A DNA stretch of 10,836 nucleotides. Source: CAWACC01 sp964390695 (lineage in GTDB: Bacteria > Chlamydiota > Chlamydiia > Chlamydiales > Parachlamydiaceae). Below, piece after piece: positions 1 to 7,676 of the stretch (position 1 is the stretch's first letter; each line of letters begins with the position of its first letter). The notes beneath the pieces were generated by a model, which saw nothing but the letters and a program-made list of their open reading frames with translations, was not told the DNA's origin and made no database searches. The position numbers and the translations under genes were made by a program. The DNA is taken from the NCBI GenBank assembly GCA_964390695.1, contig CAYMKI010000121.1, forward strand, positions 1-10,836. The letters run 5' to 3'.

Positions 1-1
1 A

Positions 2-1396
2 TCTAAGTCTTCACAATCTTTAGAAGACTATCAAGATAAAATGGTTGTTCCAGCCGCTATTCCCTCGGAGAACATAGATAGTTTAAAGCTCATAAAGGAA
101 CAGCTAAACGCATTGCAAGATGAAGAGAATAACATCAATAATGCGCTTGAAATTAAATTTTCCAAAAAAATTCAGAAAAATCTTGAGATATCAGACCAAA
201 AGGAAATAGTATCTCATAATGATTCTTCAATCCTTCAAGAGAAGGAACTACTTAAAAACAAAATACTCAACGAAAAATCCAAAAATCAACTCAACACTGA
301 TTATATGAGCACAATGAATCTTAATGATTATGAACTATCATTAAAAAACGAGAAGCTTAGCTCTATCGAAGATCAATTAAAAGAAATACAGGAAAGCATA
401 CAGAAGCGCACCGAAGCCATACAAATAGCTGATGCTAGATCTCATATCTTTAGATCCGAAATTAATCTTGAAGAAACGGATATTAACCAGTTAAAAACAG
501 ATACAGGCCCCTTTTTTAAATTAAACAAAGACACTGGTACTCTAGAAAACTTACCATTAGATCAATTCAAACAAAATGTCGAAGCAGGAGAAGAAATTTA
601 TCACCCGAGTGGAATTTCTCTTACTGAACCTGAAAAAAAAGAAGTCCTTGATAAAATCAAATTAGTTGAATCAAAAAAGGCAAAAATTCGCAATTTAAAA
701 CACCAAGACCGCAAGCAACAGGAAATAATAAATCACCATAAAGAAGAATTGAGTAAAGCGCTGGAGAAGGCAAGCCATCTACGTGAGCAAATCGCACAGT
801 TGCGCACTCAGATACAGCAATTACAACAGGCGATAGCTTCACAACAAGAAACTAAAAAAAGCGACGCTGCCCCAGCTTCCATTCAGGCTCCCCTAGTTAA
901 CAAATCCGAAAACACCACGAAAACAGCGAACGCCGATGAGAAAAATCCGAGATCTTTTCTACAAGGGGTGGAACAAAGAGTTAAAAAGGCAGAGTTGCAA
1001 ATCCTTCAGAGAAACCAGCTCATGAACAAAAAAGCCAATGAGCTAGAGCGGCAAAAAGAATTAGATAAAGCCCAAGCAAAACAAAGACGCATCAAAGAAG
1101 ACGATGAAAGCTACGACTACCAACAAGGGCTAATCAAAACCGACCACCTGCAGCAAGATCTCAGAGATCTCTTCTACAAACACTGCGATCAGAAAGAAGC
1201 TGACAAAATCATTGCCGTGCTCATTCAAGAGCTGCAAAAAAATCCCCTAAACTCCCCCGCAGAAACCATAGAGATCAAGGAGTTTGTACAAAGAGTCCTA
1301 ACCAATGCCAAAGCCAATTTCTCGAGAAACGAAGAAAAACTTCTGATAGAAAAACTAGGGCGCTTTTTGGCAGTGAAAGGTGTGAAACGCGCCTAA
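2..1396 (+). CDS. Coiled-coil protein, 5'-truncated by window edge
   Basis: I do not recognise the family. The reading frame is open to the left edge: 13 sense codons precede the first visible ATG (41), no ribosome-binding site lies before that ATG, and the gene therefore probably begins outside the window. About 464 residues are visible. From the ATG at 41, long heptad-like stretches rich in E, K, Q, L and I run at about residues 15-60, 95-130 and 195-275. A low-complexity A/P/S/T/K linker follows at about 272-303, then a second charged helical stretch (about 305-350) and a compact C-terminal segment (about 360-451) rich in charged and leucine residues. No transmembrane segment or catalytic motif is seen. 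It is most likely a structural or effector-like coiled-coil protein, as chlamydiae often encode, but this is inference. The stop is TAA at 1394-1396. Confidence 0.8.
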   Translation, partial: SKSSQSLEDYQDKMVVPAAIPSENIDSLKLIKEQLNALQDEENNINNALEIKFSKKIQKNLEISDQKEIVSHNDSSILQEKELLKNKILNEKSKNQLNTDYMSTMNLNDYELSLKNEKLSSIEDQLKEIQESIQKRTEAIQIADARSHIFRSEINLEETDINQLKTDTGPFFKLNKDTGTLENLPLDQFKQNVEAGEEIYHPSGISLTEPEKKEVLDKIKLVESKKAKIRNLKHQDRKQQEIINHHKEELSKALEKASHLREQIAQLRTQIQQLQQAIASQQETKKSDAAPASIQAPLVNKSENTTKTANADEKNPRSFLQGVEQRVKKAELQILQRNQLMNKKANELERQKELDKAQAKQRRIKEDDESYDYQQGLIKTDHLQQDLRDLFYKHCDQKEADKIIAVLIQELQKNPLNSPAETIEIKEFVQRVLTNAKANFSRNEEKLLIEKLGRFLAVKGVKRA

Positions 1397-1633
1397 CCCA
1401 TCTCATACCATAAACGAGAGCCCTAAATTCAGGTCAAATCATAACCATCCCAAGACTTATCCATTTGTCGCTATTTTTCAGAAGCCTTTCAGGCTGTAAA
1501 CCATATCTACATCTCTTGCAGGGCGATTTCCATAGATGGGAAGATGCTATTGATTATTTTTTAGGAAAAAAATCACATACGCTTAGCCACAATAACGGCG
1601 CAAGCATATAGCCACAGGCGTAAGCCTCTACAG
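1397..1633. other. Intergenic region with a startless remnant frame
   Basis: No convincing gene is present. A plus-strand frame stays open from 1414 to the TAG at 1609-1611 (65 codons). It has no ATG and no ribosome-binding site, but its composition is protein-like (for example GDFHRWEDAIDYFLG near 1525-1570). It could be a decayed gene end or chance. No clear terminator hairpin follows the coiled-coil gene. Confidence 0.4.
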
Positions 1634-1722
1634 TTTGTACATTTTTTTGATAACAAAAAAATTTTTCTAAAAAAACGCAGACCCCTTAAGATACAGGCTT
1701 GAAAAGCCTTAGTATTACAGCC
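1634..1722 (+). repeat. Left arm of inverted repeat
   Basis: This arm matches the reverse complement of 2132-2217 with a few mismatches and small gaps in the A/T-rich middle. It includes a small internal hairpin, AGGCTT-gaa-AAGCCT, at 1695-1709. Confidence 0.75.
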
Positions 1723-1952
1723 CAGGTGAGTGCGGCTATTTTTGGTTGAAGCTAAGCAGCCATTCCATATAGCCTCATAAAATAATAAATTAAAAACTAC
1801 AGAGCACACAGAAGGATATAACAAAGGGTTTGCAGCAATGAGTGGCTCAAAAAACGAGACAGCTGCTTTAAGTTCGCTATATTGAGAAATAGCATGGATC
1901 ATAGTTTTATATTTCAATTACAGATTCGCAGAGTCGCTAATTCTCATAGGGT

Positions 1953-1979
1953 TCAGTCAAACCCGACGGGTTTGACTGA
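1953..1979. repeat. Perfect 13-bp palindrome, 1-nt centre
   Basis: TCAGTCAAACCCG is followed by a single A and its exact reverse complement, ending at 1979. There is no T-tract after it, so it is not an obvious terminator. It lies inside the inverted-repeat segment and is followed six bases later by a second hairpin, a pattern typical of extragenic palindromic repeats. Confidence 0.8.
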
Positions 1980-1985
1980 CAGCGC

Positions 1986-2014
1986 TAAAATTGTGCGCTT
2001 CGCGCGCAATTTTA
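1986..2014. repeat. GC-core hairpin repeat
   Basis: TAAAATTGTGCGC, a TTC loop, then GCGCGCAATTTTA. The arms pair over 13 positions with one G-T wobble. It sits next to the preceding palindrome and is probably part of the same composite repeat. Confidence 0.75.
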
Positions 2015-2038
2015 TGTTGTTGCTTCGTCATGCCTTAA

Positions 2039-2076
2039 CTCCGCGTCTTTGCGCCTCCGCGCTCTCTGCGTTGAAC
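2039..2076. repeat. Widespread GCGTCTTTGCGCC-type intergenic repeat
   Basis: The stretch reads CGCGTCTTTGCGCCTC, then a CGCGCTCTCTGCGTT-like part and TTGAAC. From memory, this matches a motif seen between genes in many unrelated bacterial genomes (the 'CTTTGCGCCTCTGCG' type), whose spurious translation reads like RLCASALSAL. It is not coding here. Confidence 0.5.
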
Positions 2077-2131
2077 TTGAAGCAATAAGGATGTCTTATG
2101 ATAATTTTTCTAATAAAATGGTCAATGACAA

Positions 2132-2217
2132 GGCTGTAACCTTAGGGCTTTTCAAGCCTGTATTTTATTGAGCCTGCGTTTTTTTAACCTTTTTTTTGTT
2201 ATCAAAAAAAGTACAAA
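2132..2217 (-). repeat. Right arm of inverted repeat
   Basis: This is the inverted counterpart of 1634-1722. The best-conserved blocks are GGCTTTTCAAGCCTG (one-base variant), CTGCGTTTTTTT, TTTTTTTGTTATCAAAAAAA and GTACAAA. The T-run also lies just downstream of the minus-strand gene's terminator hairpin. Confidence 0.75.
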
Positions 2218-2223
2218 GTATAA

Positions 2224-2257
2224 TGGCAGGAATTGCTATTCATATCAATTCCTGCCA
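2224..2257 (-). terminator. Terminator of the large minus-strand gene
   Basis: A perfect 12-bp stem (TGGCAGGAATTG and its complement) with a 10-nt loop lies 12 bases after the TGA stop at 2270. Read on the minus strand, the stem is followed by TTATACTTTGTACTTTTTTT, a slightly interrupted U-tract. This fits a rho-independent terminator. Confidence 0.75.
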
Positions 2258-2269
2258 CTAGTGACGTGC

Positions 2270-4926
2270 TCAGCTTGTCTTCTGGGCTGCTGCGTCGGAT
2301 TTGCCGAGGTTTAAGCCATACATATCCCATGGCCCTCCGATCCAATCGGCTTGACTCAGTGAGTAAAGCCCTGAAGAGTCTTCGTCTATCTCAAAAAATT
2401 CAATCTGATTGGTCACGGGGTTAAGGGTAAAGGCGAAAAATATTTCCAACAATTTATGTCTTTGCTTGTCGTCATCCACCCAATTAGTGTCTGGGCCCAG
2501 GACAGTGGCGTCTTTGATTATTTTCAATTGACTTTCTGTCAGGACCTGGTAGAGCACGGCGTTGGTAAATTTTGCCAGCAAAGTGCTTTTGGCAGATTCG
2601 TCGATACCTGGGTTCAGGTTAACTAAGATCTTAAATACAGCGTTAGAATATTCGTGGATAGCCTTCTCATGAATTTGACTCACTAAGTCTTTCAATTTTT
2701 GACTCAGTTCTTTGGGAGCGAGCCGCACGGATTCTTTAAGAAGCAGGTTTTTCTGCTCTTCAGTGATCGGCGCTTGGGAGACCGCCTGACAAGGCTGAAA
2801 AATCTTGGCTTCGATGAGCTTATCGACATCTTGGCTGCTCTTCACGAAGGGCAGAATGGTGGGATTATCTGTAGGAATCGTGAAGGCATGGTCATCACTG
2901 TCCATCTCATAACGCTCTTCCTCTGGAGTCTCGATAAAATGGTCTTTTTGTTCCCGATCCCGCAAAAACTGTATGATCGAGACCAAGCGTTCTCTAGCAG
3001 TGGCTTGCCCCGCTTGCATGGGTGATGGCAAGGGAAATCCCATGGCCAGCTCGAAAACATGCACGTTATCGCCGCCGATTTTGCCGAAATCGGTGAACTT
3101 TTCCCATTTATCCGCCAATGAGGCCGATCCTTTGAGAGAATCATCGTAGTTTGAAAGGACTGTGTCGGCAAATTTATCTCCTTGTTGGATAAAATTGCGG
3201 ATTTTAGCCACCGTCTTCTCACATTCTTTGGAGTGTAAATAGGCATCTTGTTTGAGTTTTTCTTCTACAACCGCAAGCGTATTGGATGCATATCGGGTGA
3301 GGTCTTTATAAGAACGAATGGGTTGTGCTGAAGTGGCTGAGGCGTCCAGGTTTCGTTCAAAATAGACAAAGGCGCCGGCGGTAGAGCTTCCATCAGCTGC
3401 CAAAGGCGTTTCGACGCTCTCATCGTATTCGATCAGCCATCGGCCATTTATCTGCTCTTTGAAGATACTTTGAATTCTATTTATAACCGAAGGCGCTATG
3501 TCTTTCTGCAAATCTTCCCATGTGGGTGTAAAAACAGAGTTCCAGCATTTGTTGATTTTGTCGTGTAGAGATGAGGATTGTTGTGACTGGTCCATGGCAG
3601 CCAAAGCACTTGTCCAAGCATGAATCAAGGGCATATTCGTTTTGGAGCTAAAGGCAAGACAGGCTATTTTGACTAGATTTTCTTCATCGTCTTTGATTGC
3701 GCTCAGTTTGGCTAACAACTTGAAAAGATTCCTGGGGGTCATTTCGAAGCCGCCGCCTTTGCCATTGGTGTCGCTATATTCTCGGATAAAGTTCTTAAGC
3801 AAAGTTTCAGGATCATTCAGACCTAACTGCAGGCAAGCGGAACGTATGCCGGGAGATTCCCATAAGTATGCCCCGCCTTTCAGTTTGCCGCACTCATTGA
3901 TTTGAAATGAAGCATCTAGATCCGGATCATTGATATCAAAATCAATCGGATATTCCATCTTCTGGTCGCCTTGCATGCGGATCAGCTGGCCAAACTGCAG
4001 TATTTGCGAGTAGTCTGTAAGGGTTTTGTCCAGGACAGCGTTGACGAACCAGATGGCATTACAGATCACAAAGCAGTTGCCTACGGGACCTTGACGAATA
4101 GGCATCATGCCTGAGGCTGCCACTATCTTGGCATCCAGATCTGTAATGTCTTTATCGGGGGATACATCGAGAGTGATGCGAATCAGGCGGTTTGCCAGGG
4201 TGTTAGCTGGGTCGGGCTTCTTGATGCAAGCTGCTTTCAATTGGATATCTTTAGACGATTGTATTTTTTCCAAGATGGCCCTTGTCTGTTTTTTCCATTC
4301 GGCGTCCAAGCTTTTATCATCGAGCAATTCTATGAGTAAACAAGGAATCAGCCCCACATTTAAGCGACCATCCGGAAGCATCAAGGCCTTAAAAATTTCG
4401 ATGTGAAAGGCGACAAAATAGGCACTTTCCACATTTTGCAATCCCACTTTTCTATGAGTAGCAACCACCTGCTCTAAATGTTGTTTGATGGTAGATACCC
4501 AGGAATCTATGGCTTTGTTTAATTTCTTGGCTGGATTGCTGCTCTTGACAACCCCCAAGGCTTGATTGATATCTTGGCCGGCAAGAAGAACTAATTTGGC
4601 GATGCTTTCTTTGGCGTGATGGTAGGCCTTTCGATAATTGTCTTTATCAGTACTGTCTTGAAAAGCGTTTTTCATCAGGTTATGGCAATGTTGANNNNNN
4701 NNNNCACATTTTCCGGGTTATGTATCGCTGAGCCTAAAGCCGTCTTTAACATTTTTTTCTCATGGATGAACAATGAAGAGGGATTTTCCAGCTGTGATTG
4801 ATACTTCCGTTTATTTAATACATCTTGGACTTGCGTGATATGGCGTAGTACAGGTTTAACCGGAAGATTAGAGGACAAAACAGGCAAAGCCGATAACGAT
4901 GTGTTATCTCCTACAGATACAGTCAT
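2270..4926 (-). CDS. Large papain-like cysteine protease candidate, split by N gap
   Basis: I do not recognise a named family. The start is the ATG at 4926 (MTVSVGDNTS), with AAGGAG seven bases upstream; a weak promoter (TTGATA, 15 nt, TATCTT) lies at 4984-4958. Seventy-four codons run to the N gap, and 807 more follow to the TGA, so the protein has at least 881 residues. Counting from the Met at 4675, the motif MPIRQGPVGNCF puts Q195 six residues before C201 (codon 4075-4073), the spacing of the oxyanion Gln and catalytic Cys in papain-type enzymes (QGxxGxCW). Possible partners are H596 in DDHAFTI and D729/N731 in DTNW. The rest is mixed alpha/charged, with no secretion signal peptide or membrane segment. 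Its lack of a housekeeping look suggests a host-directed effector. The protease call is inference from motif spacing only. The upstream gene on the same strand ends 88 bases earlier. Confidence 0.7.
4695..4704. other. Assembly gap (10 N) inside a gene
   Basis: Ten Ns break the minus-strand gene 2270-4926. The 5' part fills exactly 74 codons up to the gap. The 3' part needs two bases from the gap to complete its first codon. An intact gene therefore requires a true gap length of 3k+2, so 10 is a placeholder or the frame is really broken. Confidence 0.95.
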
Positions 4927-5014
4927 AGGTATGCTCCTTGTTAACCTAGGTTTAATTAAGATAAAACATCTCAAGACATATCAACTTTGCCATTTTAATA
5001 ACAGTGAATTACCT

Positions 5015-6307
5015 CTATCTCAAGAAAGCTTCGCAAAGGCGGCACATACTCAGATGATCTTGAACATGCATGATCTCGCGTGCGGAATGCATGGACAACT
5101 GCGGGCATCCTATATCTACTGTAGACATTCCAGTAAGGGCTGCATGAATAGGTCCTATAGTCGTTCCAGCCGGAATATCGCCTCTAGTGACAAAATGCTG
5201 ATAAGCTATTCCCTCCCGCAGGCATAAATCTATCAACCAGGCAGCAGAAGCAGCATCGGTAGCATAGCGTTGCTGTGCGTTCGTTTTGATAGCCACACCT
5301 TTGCCCAGTAGAACCTGATGCCGCGGCTCAGATTTTTCCATATAATTCGGATGAAGAGCATGCGTCATATCTACAGACAACGCTTTTCCATGACGAATTA
5401 GCCTGCAAACCTCTTCGCGGCCTAAGTTTAAAGACAGGCAAATGCGTTCCAAGATATCGGAAAAGAAAGGAGAACCTGCGCCTTGACTTGTATGTGAACC
5501 AATTTCTTCATGGTCCCAGAAGACAATCATTTTAATAGTGTCCGCATGAGGCCCCTTAGCTTGTAGCAGACCCGTCACAGCAGAATGCACAGCCGAGAGG
5601 TTGTCGATTCGGTATGAAGCGAGCAGATCGCCTCCTGTGCTTATTCTACTAGGTTTCTCTGTGGGATACAGGAAAAGATCATAGCTTAATATGGTTTTGG
5701 CGTTCAGTTTGCGCAGCAAAAGGGAATTTAAGGGCTTCAAATCTTTGGGATTAGTATCCGAAGAAGCCGACACTGAAGCCAGCGCAGACAAATGCTCTTG
5801 TTTATTCAGAACAAGGCCCTTCTCATTCACCTCTCGGTCTAAATGCACGGAAAGCTGCGGCAAGATCACTCTAAATTCCTCAAGGTTGACTAAATCGTGG
5901 CAAAATCGGTCGTGACCATCCTTGAAAAAGACTCTGCCGGCGATGGCCAAGTCTCGATTTAACCAGGAGGTGAGCAAAGGCGATCCATACACTTCCAAAC
6001 CTAGCATCAGCATATTTTCTTTGAAGTACTCCGCCTGGGGCTTGAGTTTAAATCCTGGGCTATCGGTATGCGCTCCTATCAACTTTAGGCTTTTAGGCTT
6101 GTTTTCAGGGAGAACAAAAGCGCATATGGAGCCATGGCGCTCCACCCAATATGCTTTACGGGGTTTGAGTTCCCAGCTATCCCCCTCATCGAGGCATGTG
6201 AATTGATGCTCCTGGAGTTTATCTTTTAGATGCTTGACGGCATGCCAAGATGTAGGAGAATGTTCCAAGAAATGCATGAACTCAGGTATCAAAGTAGCGT
6301 GTTGCAT
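5015..6307 (-). CDS. apeB: M18 family metallo-aminopeptidase
   Basis: This is a cytosolic di-zinc exopeptidase that removes N-terminal, often acidic, residues from peptides in the last steps of peptide breakdown. At 430 residues it is the usual size for bacterial M18 enzymes. The expected signature residues are all visible: GAHTDSPG (metal ligand H80, catalytic-site D82), RIDNLSA (bridging D235), WDHEEIG (catalytic E267, ligand E268), SVDMTHA (ligand D313) and SMHSAREI (ligand H407). Further family blocks are LEVYGSPLLTSWLNRDL (about 104-120) and IPAGTTIGPI (about 378-387). The ATG at 6307 is preceded by AAAGGA at proper spacing and by a TATAAT box at 6350-6345. The gene is divergent from tRNA-Pro and is followed on the same strand, after 88 bases, by the large papain-like gene. 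Residue roles come from family knowledge. The enzyme appears intact and active. Confidence 0.95.
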   Translation of the reverse strand: MQHATLIPEFMHFLEHSPTSWHAVKHLKDKLQEHQFTCLDEGDSWELKPRKAYWVERHGSICAFVLPENKPKSLKLIGAHTDSPGFKLKPQAEYFKENMLMLGLEVYGSPLLTSWLNRDLAIAGRVFFKDGHDRFCHDLVNLEEFRVILPQLSVHLDREVNEKGLVLNKQEHLSALASVSASSDTNPKDLKPLNSLLLRKLNAKTILSYDLFLYPTEKPSRISTGGDLLASYRIDNLSAVHSAVTGLLQAKGPHADTIKMIVFWDHEEIGSHTSQGAGSPFFSDILERICLSLNLGREEVCRLIRHGKALSVDMTHALHPNYMEKSEPRHQVLLGKGVAIKTNAQQRYATDAASAAWLIDLCLREGIAYQHFVTRGDIPAGTTIGPIHAALTGMSTVDIGCPQLSMHSAREIMHVQDHLSMCRLCEAFLR

Positions 6308-6338
6308 AAGAAATATCCTTTTTTTGTTATTTTTTTCT

Positions 6339-6373
6339 TTTCGAATTATAGACGAATCTGCTATATTTATACA
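6339..6373. promoter_or_regulatory. Divergent promoters for aminopeptidase and tRNA-Pro
   Basis: On the minus strand, a perfect TATAAT lies at 6350-6345, about 37 bases before the aminopeptidase ATG, with only a weak -35 (TGTATA). On the plus strand, TATATT (6362-6367) or TATACA (6368-6373) could serve as the -10 for the tRNA, giving a short leader. The -35 elements are poor, so the exact boxes are tentative. Confidence 0.45.
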
Positions 6374-6384
6374 TGTTTAGATAA

Positions 6385-6459
6385 CGGAGTATAGCGCAGC
6401 TTGGCTAGCGCGGCTGCTTTGGGAGCAGTAGGTCGGGGGTTCGAATCCCTCTACTCCGA
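6385..6459 (+). tRNA. tRNA-Pro (anticodon UGG)
   Basis: The 75-nt cloverleaf folds completely. The acceptor stem CGGAGTA/TACTCCG is perfect and has the C1-G72 pair typical of bacterial tRNA-Pro. The D-arm is GCGC/GCGC. The anticodon stem is GCTGC/GCAGT with loop TTTGGGA (anticodon TGG, G37), and the T-arm is GGGGG-TTCGAAT-CCCTC. The discriminator base is A6459. CCA is not encoded, so it must be added after transcription. It reads the CCN proline codons, CCA/CCG chiefly. Confidence 0.97.
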
Positions 6460-6505
6460 AAAAGCTTACCTATTCTTCCCTTAGAAGAATAGGTGGCTTT
6501 TCTTA
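6460..6505 (+). terminator. Terminator after tRNA-Pro
   Basis: ACCTATTCTT (6468-6477) pairs with AAGAATAGGT (6485-6494) around a 7-nt loop. The outer AAAAGC/GCTTTT bases extend the stem after a small internal mismatch. CTTTTCTTATTTT follows as the U-rich tail. It separates the tRNA from lgt. Confidence 0.8.
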
Positions 6506-6523
6506 TTTTCAACGGCTGTTATC

Positions 6524-7651
6524 ATGCTCATGGGACATTATTTGGCTTGGATTCACTGGGATCCGCCTCGCCATCTTTTCAAACTCCCTATTGTAGACCA
6601 TCCTATCACTTTCTATGGCCTGTTTTTTGTCACAGGGCTTATCATCGGTTATTTTATTATCGCCTGGATGTTTAGACAACTGCTCGACCATAGCAATCAC
6701 ATTACAGAAAAAGATGTAGATTCATGGCCTCTCTTAGTCGACCGCCTGCAGTGCATTAGCTCTTCGGAGACGCACCCGCTCTTCCCTTTTCTACAGAAAC
6801 TCGACGTCAAGCTAAAGCGTGAATTACAGAGTTTGCGATGCCACCAAGAGCCCTCAAAAAAATTAAAATCCCACCTGCTCAACATCCTCAATGATGCCAT
6901 TAGTTTCATTCCCAAAACCAAACTTCAAGAAAACCTCGCTCCGGCCTTGCGATCTTCTGCTCAGATTGGCTATGTGTTAACGGATAAATTAACATGGTTC
7001 ATAGTGCTCGGAACCATTATCGGAGCCCGTTTGGGCGACGTCTTCTTCTACGACTGGCCCTATTTTAGAGAACACCCTTGGCAGATCTTTATGGTCTGGA
7101 AAGGAGGACTTGCCAGCCATGGAGGCGTCATAGGCATTTTGATAAGCTTGTTTTTATACTACCGCTCAGTGCTGAAGCCTTTTCCGGAGATCAGCTTCAT
7201 CACGCTCTTAGACATGATTGCTGTTCCGGCAGGCTTGGCGGGTTTTTTTATTCGACTTGGGAATTTCTTCAATCAAGAGATTTTAGGGCCTCCCACTACC
7301 CTTCCTTGGGGAATTGTATTTGGAGATCCTGTAGATTATTACTCTCCTTTTCCGCGGCATCCCACTCAAATGTACGAAGGCATTTGCTACTTGATCATCT
7401 TTTACGCGATGATGTACTTGTGGAATAAAAGACTCGGATTTACACGCCCGGGCTGGATCAGCGGCATTTTTTTCATCGCCGTCTTCACTTCGCGTTTCAT
7501 GATAGAATTTATCAAAGACCCGCAAAGCCACCTCATCGACGAATCCTTTTTGATGATGGGGCAATATTTAAGCCTGCCTTTTGTCGCTCTGGGGATGATT
7601 TTGATCATTTTTGGACACAAGTGGAAATCGCTGAAGCACATCGTTGATTAA
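6524..7651 (+). CDS. lgt: Prolipoprotein diacylglyceryl transferase with inserted loop
   Basis: Lgt transfers diacylglycerol from phosphatidylglycerol to the lipobox cysteine of prolipoproteins, the first step of lipoprotein maturation in the inner membrane. Family motifs are present in order: YGLFFVTG in the first membrane helix (about 31-50), GARLGD (167-172), WKGGLASHGG with the essential His (H199), RLGNFFNQE with the essential Arg (R244), RHPTQMYE (278-285) and SRFMIEF (R324). Further hydrophobic helices lie at about 156-177, 200-214, 225-243, 288-300, 311-328 and 343-364. At 375 residues it is about 90-100 longer than usual. The extra length is a hydrophilic stretch at about 60-150 between helices 1 and 2. 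No good ribosome-binding site precedes ATG 6524; the ATG at 6530 is an equally possible start. A stop at 6482 excludes a longer form with an upstream ATG. Confidence 0.95.
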   Translation: MLMGHYLAWIHWDPPRHLFKLPIVDHPITFYGLFFVTGLIIGYFIIAWMFRQLLDHSNHITEKDVDSWPLLVDRLQCISSSETHPLFPFLQKLDVKLKRELQSLRCHQEPSKKLKSHLLNILNDAISFIPKTKLQENLAPALRSSAQIGYVLTDKLTWFIVLGTIIGARLGDVFFYDWPYFREHPWQIFMVWKGGLASHGGVIGILISLFLYYRSVLKPFPEISFITLLDMIAVPAGLAGFFIRLGNFFNQEILGPPTTLPWGIVFGDPVDYYSPFPRHPTQMYEGICYLIIFYAMMYLWNKRLGFTRPGWISGIFFIAVFTSRFMIEFIKDPQSHLIDESFLMMGQYLSLPFVALGMILIIFGHKWKSLKHIVD

Positions 7652-7676
7652 CCTGAATTTTATTAACAGATAATTA

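Larger units (their letters stand above)
1634..2217. mobile_element. MITE-like element bounded by inverted repeats
   Basis: A segment of about 580 bp is bounded by two long imperfect inverted repeats, 1634-1722 and 2132-2217. Both arms begin at the outside with TTTGTAC, followed by a T-run, GATAACAAAAAAA, an A-rich stretch with AACGCAG, CAGGCTTGAAAAGCC and TTACAGCC. The interior (about 410 bp) has no credible transposase; the only longer frame (minus strand, about 114 codons) reads like non-coding sequence. It does contain two hairpins and a common bacterial repeat motif. No target-site duplication is obvious at the outer ends. This fits a non-autonomous element or a strong cruciform-forming repeat, but copy number elsewhere in the genome is unknown. 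Confidence 0.5.

Noticed and set aside
1573..1917. Minus-strand frame of 114 codons in the gene-poor region
   Set aside because: It spans an inverted-repeat arm and A-rich runs, has no ribosome-binding site and an unnatural composition. It is more likely chance.
1882..2088. Plus-strand frame of 68 codons
   Set aside because: It reads through the palindrome, the hairpin and the GCGTCTTTGCGCC repeat; the RLCASALSAL ending is the typical spurious translation of that repeat.
2842..3246. Minus-strand frame of 134 codons
   Set aside because: It lies wholly within the large minus-strand gene in another frame and has no motif or start signal of its own.
6385..6459. tRNA-Pro as an integration site for a mobile island
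   Set aside because: No integrase, no repeat of the tRNA 3' end and only core genes on either side within the window.
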